The notes below the pieces were generated by a model. It did no database searches, was not told where the DNA came from, and worked only from the letters and a program-made list of their open reading frames with translations. The position numbers and the translations under genes are program-made. Source: Bradyrhizobium sp. SRL28 (GTDB taxonomy: Bacteria > Pseudomonadota > Alphaproteobacteria > Rhizobiales > Xanthobacteraceae). Taken from it: a stretch of DNA of 64,000 nucleotides. The stretch spans positions 62,001 to 126,000 of the forward strand of contig NZ_JAHEAG010000003.1 in the NCBI RefSeq assembly GCF_018596315.1, in the 5' to 3' direction. This document shows, in pieces, positions 61,403 through 64,000 of the stretch (position 1 is the first letter of the stretch; each line of letters opens with the position of its first letter).

Positions 61403-62506
61403 CTAGATTCCGGCGGTTTTCATCACCAGATCGGCCAACCGCTCCGCAGCATCCAGCCGGCCCACATTGCGGGCGGCTGATGCCATCGCGGTCAGCCGCG
61501 CCGGTTCGGCGGCGAAGGCGGAGATTTCCGCCGCCAGCCGGTCGGACGTGAATTCGGCCTGCGGAATCCGCAAAGCCCCGTCCACCTGGGCCAGCACGCC
61601 GGCATTGGCGAACTGGTCCTGGTCGATCGCGCCGGGCAGCGGCACCAAAATCGAAGGCCGCCCGATCGCGGCGAGTTCCGCCACCGTGCCGGCGCCGGAG
61701 CGCGAGACCACGAGGTGGCTGGACGCCAGCCGCGCCGGCAGGTCGGTAAAGAACGGCGCGAGTTCGGCATTGATCCTGCGCCGTTCATAGATCGAGCGCA
61801 CCCGCCCCATGTCTTCCTTGCGCACCTGCTGCGTCAGAATCAGGCGGCTCCACAGCATCGGCTCCAGCTTTTCGATTGCGCCCGGCACGATATCGCTCAT
61901 GACCCGCGCGCCCTGGCTGCCGCCGACCACCAGCAGGCGCAGCGGCCCGTTCGGTTCCGGAGACGCAAACGGCACCGCGGCAGCCGCGAGGATCGCGGGG
62001 CGCATCGGCGTGCCGACGGTCACAGTCTTGCCCGCAAGATCAGGATCGCGGTCGAGCACGCCGGGCAGCGAGGTGGCAATGGCGTTGACGCGGCGGGAGA
62101 GAAACCGGTTGGCGCGGCCGAGCACGGCATTGGCGTCATGAATGATGCCGGGCACGCCGAGCAGCCTTGCCGCCATCAGCGGCGGCAGCGTCGGATAACC
62201 GCCAAAGCCGACCACGGCCGCAGGTTTCAGCCGTCGCACCAGCCTGGCAGCCACCAGCGTGCCGTAACCGAGCATGTAAGCGGTGCGCACCAGCGACAGC
62301 AGCGAGCGGCCGCGCACGGTCTCGCTCGGCACCACGTCGATATTTTCAGGGGTGAACAGGCCGCTGTACCGCAGCGCGCGGGCGTCGGTTGCAAGACGCA
62401 CCCGCAGGCCGCGTTTGATGAGCTCGACGCCCAGCGCTTCGGCGGGAAACAGATGACCGCCGGTGCCGCCCGCGGCGAGTAGAATGAGAGGCGCGTTTTT
62501 TTCCAT
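61403..62506 (-). CDS. murG: Lipid II synthase MurG
   Basis: 367 aa. Transfers GlcNAc to lipid I on the inner face of the membrane. G-loop ILLAAGGTGGHLFPAEALG (residues 8-26), a second G-loop GFGGYPTLPP, a third VVGGSQGARVMSD, and the C-terminal UDP-GlcNAc site SRSGAGTVAELAAIGRPSILVPLPGAIDQDQ. ATG at 62506. FtsW is 47 bases upstream on the same strand. Confidence 0.96.
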   Translation of the reverse strand: MEKNAPLILLAAGGTGGHLFPAEALGVELIKRGLRVRLATDARALRYSGLFTPENIDVVPSETVRGRSLLSLVRTAYMLGYGTLVAARLVRRLKPAAVVGFGGYPTLPPLMAARLLGVPGIIHDANAVLGRANRFLSRRVNAIATSLPGVLDRDPDLAGKTVTVGTPMRPAILAAAAVPFASPEPNGPLRLLVVGGSQGARVMSDIVPGAIEKLEPMLWSRLILTQQVRKEDMGRVRSIYERRRINAELAPFFTDLPARLASSHLVVSRSGAGTVAELAAIGRPSILVPLPGAIDQDQFANAGVLAQVDGALRIPQAEFTSDRLAAEISAFAAEPARLTAMASAARNVGRLDAAERLADLVMKTAGI

Positions 62507-62553
62507 GGCCTCAAATAGCCGACGGCGAGGCCGCCGTCACCACGTCCGTACGG

Positions 62554-63705
62554 TCAAGCGTAACCGCGCGATACGCCGGCGGCGTTCATCGATTCCACCT
62601 CGGTGCGCGAGCGCTGCCGGGTCAGCGCCAGCATCATGCCGACGCCATAGGCCAGCGAGATGATCGACGAGCCGCCATAGGAGATGAAGGGCAGCGTCAT
62701 GCCCTTGGCCGGGATCAGTTGCAGATTGACCGCCATGTTGATCGCGGCCTGCACGCCGAACAGGATCGCAAGCCCCGACGCCGCAAAGCGCGCGAACATA
62801 TCCTCGGTCGAATAGGCGCGCGTCAGCGTCCGGATCACAACGAAGGCGAACAGCGAAACCAGCGCCAGGCACAGGATGATGCCGAACTCTTCGGCGGCCA
62901 CCGCGAACACGAAGTCGGTATGGCTGTCCGGCAAGCTGCGTTTTGCAATCCCTTCACCGGGTCCGAGGCCGAACCAGCCGCCGTTCCAGAACGCCTCCAT
63001 CGCCATATCGACCTGGAACGTGTCGCCGGAGGCCGGGTTCATGAAGCGCCTGATGCGGCCCGCGACGTGCGGCACCAGCAGATACGCACCGAACAATCCG
63101 GCCGCCGAGGCGCCGGCAAGGCCGGCCACCCAAATCATCCGCATGCCCGCGATGAAGAACAGCGCGCCCCACACCATCAGGATCAGCATGGTCTGGCCGA
63201 AATCCGGTTCCATCACCAGAAGCGCCACCAGCGTCAGCAACAGCACGATCGCCATCGACGTCGCCGGCATTTCCGGCCGCTTGGTCGATTCCGCAAACAG
63301 CCACGCCGCCATGACGACGAAAGCGGGTTTTGCGGATTCGGAGGCCTGGATGTTGACGCCAAGCAGCGTGATCCAGCGCCGCGATCCCTTCACCTCCGCG
63401 CCGAAGACAAGCGTCGCCACGATCAGCAGGATCGAGACCACGAACACCAGCAGCGCGAGACGGCGGATATGCTTGGGCGAGAGGAACGACACCCCGATCA
63501 GCACCATCAAGGACGGCAGCAGGAACAGCACGTGCCGGCCGAAGAAATGGAAGGGATCGAGCCCGATCCGGGTCGCCACCGGCGGGCTCGCCGCCAGCGA
63601 AAGGATGACGCCGCCCAGCATCAGCACCATGATCGCGCCGAGCAGCAGCTTATCCACGGTCCACCACCAGTCCGAAAACGGCGTGCGTTGGTCACGGGCG
63701 AGCAT
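62554..63705 (-). CDS. ftsW: SEDS peptidoglycan glycosyltransferase FtsW
   Basis: 383 aa with about ten transmembrane helices. Septal peptidoglycan polymerase. SEDS motifs: NIQASESAKPAFV, MEPDFGQTMLILMVW, GWFGLGPGEGIAKRSLPDSHTDFVFAVAAEEFG and the last block LPFISYGGSSIISLAYGVGMML. The ATG at 63705 (MLARDQRTPFSDWWW) has GGGGACG upstream; an ATG 11 codons earlier is less likely. Confidence 0.95.
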   Translation of the reverse strand: MLARDQRTPFSDWWWTVDKLLLGAIMVLMLGGVILSLAASPPVATRIGLDPFHFFGRHVLFLLPSLMVLIGVSFLSPKHIRRLALLVFVVSILLIVATLVFGAEVKGSRRWITLLGVNIQASESAKPAFVVMAAWLFAESTKRPEMPATSMAIVLLLTLVALLVMEPDFGQTMLILMVWGALFFIAGMRMIWVAGLAGASAAGLFGAYLLVPHVAGRIRRFMNPASGDTFQVDMAMEAFWNGGWFGLGPGEGIAKRSLPDSHTDFVFAVAAEEFGIILCLALVSLFAFVVIRTLTRAYSTEDMFARFAASGLAILFGVQAAINMAVNLQLIPAKGMTLPFISYGGSSIISLAYGVGMMLALTRQRSRTEVESMNAAGVSRGYA

Positions 63706-63825
63706 GGGCGTCCCCAAAATGGCAGAGGTAACGCCCATTGGTGGAGCAGGATGGTTTCCAAGAGGTTAATGAGGTCGGTAACTTTCTAGATGGCAGCGCT
63801 CATGAAGCCGGAGACGACCGGACAT

Positions 63826-64000
63826 TCACGCGCGTCGCCCGCGGATCAGTCCGAGCCCCGCACCGTTCCGATCAGCCGACGTGCCGTTTGCCTCGCCGCC
63901 GCTCGATTGGGTCAAGGCGAGGATTGTGTAGGTCACCACGTGCGCGCACACATCGAGATAGGCGGCAGAAACGAGCACGTGATCCGGCTTCGGACGATAG
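63826..64000 (-). CDS. C-terminal end of an unidentified protein, cut by the window edge
   Basis: The minus-strand frame from 63999 to a TGA at 63826-63828 is open (57 residues seen: from YRPKPDHVLVSAAYLDVCAH to GLIRGRRA). Third codon positions are GC-rich, as in real genes here, but a frame of this length could be chance. I do not recognise the domain. In relatives murD is expected upstream of ftsW; this C-terminus does not look like MurD. Confidence 0.4.
   Translation of the reverse strand, partial: YRPKPDHVLVSAAYLDVCAHVVTYTILALTQSSGGEANGTSADRNGAGLGLIRGRRA

Noticed and set aside
60244..61551. 435-residue open frame on the plus strand
   Set aside because: Antisense to murC; no recognisable motif or ribosome site.

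Overview
The window is a high-GC alphaproteobacterial chromosome segment. It fits the order Hyphomicrobiales, most likely Bradyrhizobium or a close relative. The evidence is the gene order ftsW-murG-murC-murB-ddl-ftsQ-ftsA-ftsZ-lpxC-bamD-recN-ligA, a long-linker FtsZ of about 599 residues, a CtrA-type TTAA-N7-TTAA box inside the division cluster, numerous TolB/TPR adenylate cyclase-type proteins, and several families of GC-rich intergenic palindromes typical of that group. The genus is an inference; no rRNA or tRNA gene was seen to test it.

Layout. Positions 1-13.5 kb hold a TPR-containing class III cyclase, a giant AsmA-family protein, a cytochrome P450 with a divergent TetR regulator (clear palindromic operator between them), an M23 peptidase, an MFS carrier with a 2-hydroxyacid dehydrogenase, and a membrane-bound sensor cyclase. 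Positions 13.6-21.5 kb form a block on the plus strand: CcdA, DoxX, an exported DUF255 thioredoxin-like protein with a WCHWC motif, then a RiPP-type metallophore cluster. That cluster has two small secreted Cys-rich precursors (74 and 85 aa, ACKGQ repeats, bufferin BufA2-like), a DUF692/MNIO iron enzyme, a DUF2063 partner, a creatininase-fold protein that has lost most metal ligands, and a secreted HExxH metalloprotease. Each precursor gene is preceded by the same ECF-type promoter pattern TGTAACC-N16-CGTA. This is the most interesting part of the window.

Positions 21.5-30 kb carry an outer-membrane beta-barrel, a methyltransferase/Rrf2 divergent pair, a GlcD-type FAD oxidase, a hotdog thioesterase, an AraC-TolB-TPR regulator, another methyltransferase, an alpha/beta hydrolase and a DUF1328 protein. 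Positions 30-46.8 kb carry a UvrD/PcrA helicase interrupted in frame by palindromic repeat DNA, a YadG/YadH-type ABC exporter, an L,D-transpeptidase, a YeeE/YedE pair, a membrane spermidine-synthase-like protein, a phytoene-dehydrogenase-like oxidoreductase, a decayed Flp pilin gene with a surviving terminator, PrmA, an aminopeptidase P, a Bcr/CflA exporter and a WG-repeat lipoprotein-sized secreted protein.

Positions 47-64 kb, all on the minus strand, are the core ligA-recN-bamD-lpxC-ftsZ-ftsA-ftsQ-ddl-murB-murC-murG-ftsW cluster. It makes peptidoglycan precursors, assembles the divisome, starts lipid A synthesis and inserts outer-membrane proteins. Tight overlaps (ATGA, TGATG) indicate translational coupling; a 307-base gap with a CtrA box separates ddl from ftsQ. 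No insertion sequence, CRISPR array, tRNA or rRNA gene was found.
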